From Bacteroides rodentium JCM 16496 (GTDB lineage: Bacteria; Bacteroidota; Bacteroidia; Bacteroidales; Bacteroidaceae), in NCBI RefSeq assembly GCF_000614125.1, contig NZ_BAKJ01000030.1, positions 1 through 59,182 of the forward strand: a stretch of 59,182 nucleotides of DNA, read 5' to 3'. The notes under the pieces were generated by a model. That model was not told where the DNA came from and ran no database searches. It was given only the letters and a program-made list of their open reading frames with translations. Both the position numbers and the translations under genes were made by a program. Shown here piece after piece: positions 58,475 to 59,182 of this stretch. The stretch's first letter is position 1. Each line of letters starts with the position of its first letter.

Positions 58475-58516
58475 ATGGCATATGAAGATGACTTGCTAAT
58501 ATCATCTCATATGCCA
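58475..58516 (+). terminator. Hairpin with T-run downstream of the DUF1848 gene
   Basis: ATGGCATATGAAGATGA pairs with TCATCTCATATGCCAT (one bulged base) around a 9-nt loop and is followed by TTTT. It may end the nitroreductase operon or form the outer end of the IS remnant. Confidence 0.6.
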
Positions 58517-58620
58517 TTTTTATGATCTATTTTTTCTCTCTGACCTAAAATCTTCTCCTTTTGGGCACGATGTTCCGGAAGAGGCCTGAGACTTCTTCTA
58601 ATAGATTCTTTATACTTATG

Positions 58621-59182
58621 CTATGCAGCTTTCTTCTGTCTGTTTTTGATTTTATCAATCATCAATATGGCGTTTGCCGTATGTATTCCAAAGAAAATCC
58701 ACAGGATTTCTGTTTTCCTGTTCCGTGCTTTGAGTTTCGATAGTGAATAATGCTGTTTGGACAGATAGGATGCCGCAACATCCGTATATTTGTTACGGGG
58801 ACGTCTTATACCAAGCTCTCTACAATGCTGGCAGATATGCCGGTAGAGCCATTCGATGCTTTCCCAAAGGAGCTTCATGTCCGTAGGGAAACGCATATGA
58901 CTTTCATAACATGTTGGTTATAGAGCAAGACGGGTCTATCATGATACCACAGAACAACTGATAGTGTATGTTTCCGTTAAGATGTTCTACCAGCAGCCTG
59001 TCAGAGAATCCCGTGTAGGCCTTCAGTACCATGAGGGCTATCTTTGCGGAAGGACTGAAACTGTTCCTGCGACCCAAGCGGGATTGTGAAAGGCTTATCT
59101 CTTTGGCTATGCTCTCGAACGGAAACACGGAATGAAGGCTGCCAAGTTCACTCGCATGAAAACTTTTACGATATTTTTCCAA
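58621..59182 (-). pseudogene. Internally deleted IS1182-type transposase
   Basis: Three pieces of one transposase are joined. The N-terminal part (LGSLHSVFPFESIAKEI, SPSAKIALMVLKAYTGFSDR, HYQLFCGIMIDPS) runs off the window edge. At about 58905 it jumps, out of frame, to CYESHMRFPTDMKLLWESIEWLY, omitting the segment usually between them. After NKYTDVAASYLS it jumps again to the true C-terminus, KQHYSLSKLKARNRKTEILWIFFG, and the normal stop. Most of the catalytic DDE core is gone, so the element cannot move by itself. Confidence 0.8.

Overview
The window looks like chromosome from a Bacteroides-type member of the Bacteroidales. The evidence is a full-length hybrid two-component regulator (27867-31858), a fimbrillin-type lipoprotein, gldH, TonB-dependent receptors, a GH3/serine-hydrolase fusion pair, the thrA-apgM-thrC and purH-mreBCD-mrdA-rodA operons, and repeated TAnnTTTG promoter boxes (the Bacteroides -7 element) with few Shine-Dalgarno sites. 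No rRNA or tRNA gene was recognised.

Layout. 100-7617 (minus) is an envelope operon: a 5'-nucleotidase split into two genes, then two tandem GH3/beta-lactamase-like fusions, the second with a ruined GH3 domain. 7925-11283 holds rplS and small genes up to an MscS channel. 11347-15159 is a thiamine operon: promoter, TPP riboswitch, TonB receptor, PnuT, thiamine pyrophosphokinase. A ParE-like toxin-antitoxin pair follows at 16097-16572. 17058-22466 (minus) is the threonine operon with a candidate leader peptide. 22726-27760 carries ansA, radA, a GxxExxY nuclease-like gene boxed by palindromic repeats, and a FAD dehydrogenase. 27867-35109 has a hybrid sensor without a SusC/SusD pair, a LuxR-type regulator and a TonB receptor; 35229-35946 is an MNT-HEPN pair. 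35960-39857 (minus) holds a zinc-ribbon membrane protein, a U32 peptidase and metA. 40202-46293 runs fimbrillin, metF, DNA polymerase delta-prime, ricT and gldH. 46612-54081 (minus) is the cell-shape operon purH-mreB-mreC-mreD-mrdA-rodA. The last 5 kb is accessory: a decayed DUF1016 gene, an AraC regulator divergent from nitroreductase-EamA-DUF1848, and an internally deleted IS element.

Two features cut across the window. First, about 20 frame breaks occur in 16 genes, including mreB, mreC, rodA and purH. Nearly all are explained by one missing base in a homopolymer, and restoring them returns every gene to a length divisible by three. They look like assembly errors, so these genes are described as single units and probably intact in the organism. 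Second, the spacers are rich in structured repeats of several families: CTCTGTG palindromes (7647, 18375, 25533, 26061), 22-23 bp periodic hairpin arrays (16641, 23799, 46395), a GC-rich inverted pair (19697-19848), and AT-rich word repeats, one inside a coding sequence (27230). The most promising candidate for an undescribed system is the GxxExxY nuclease-like gene fitted between CTCTGTG repeats, with gene-less copies of the repeat elsewhere.
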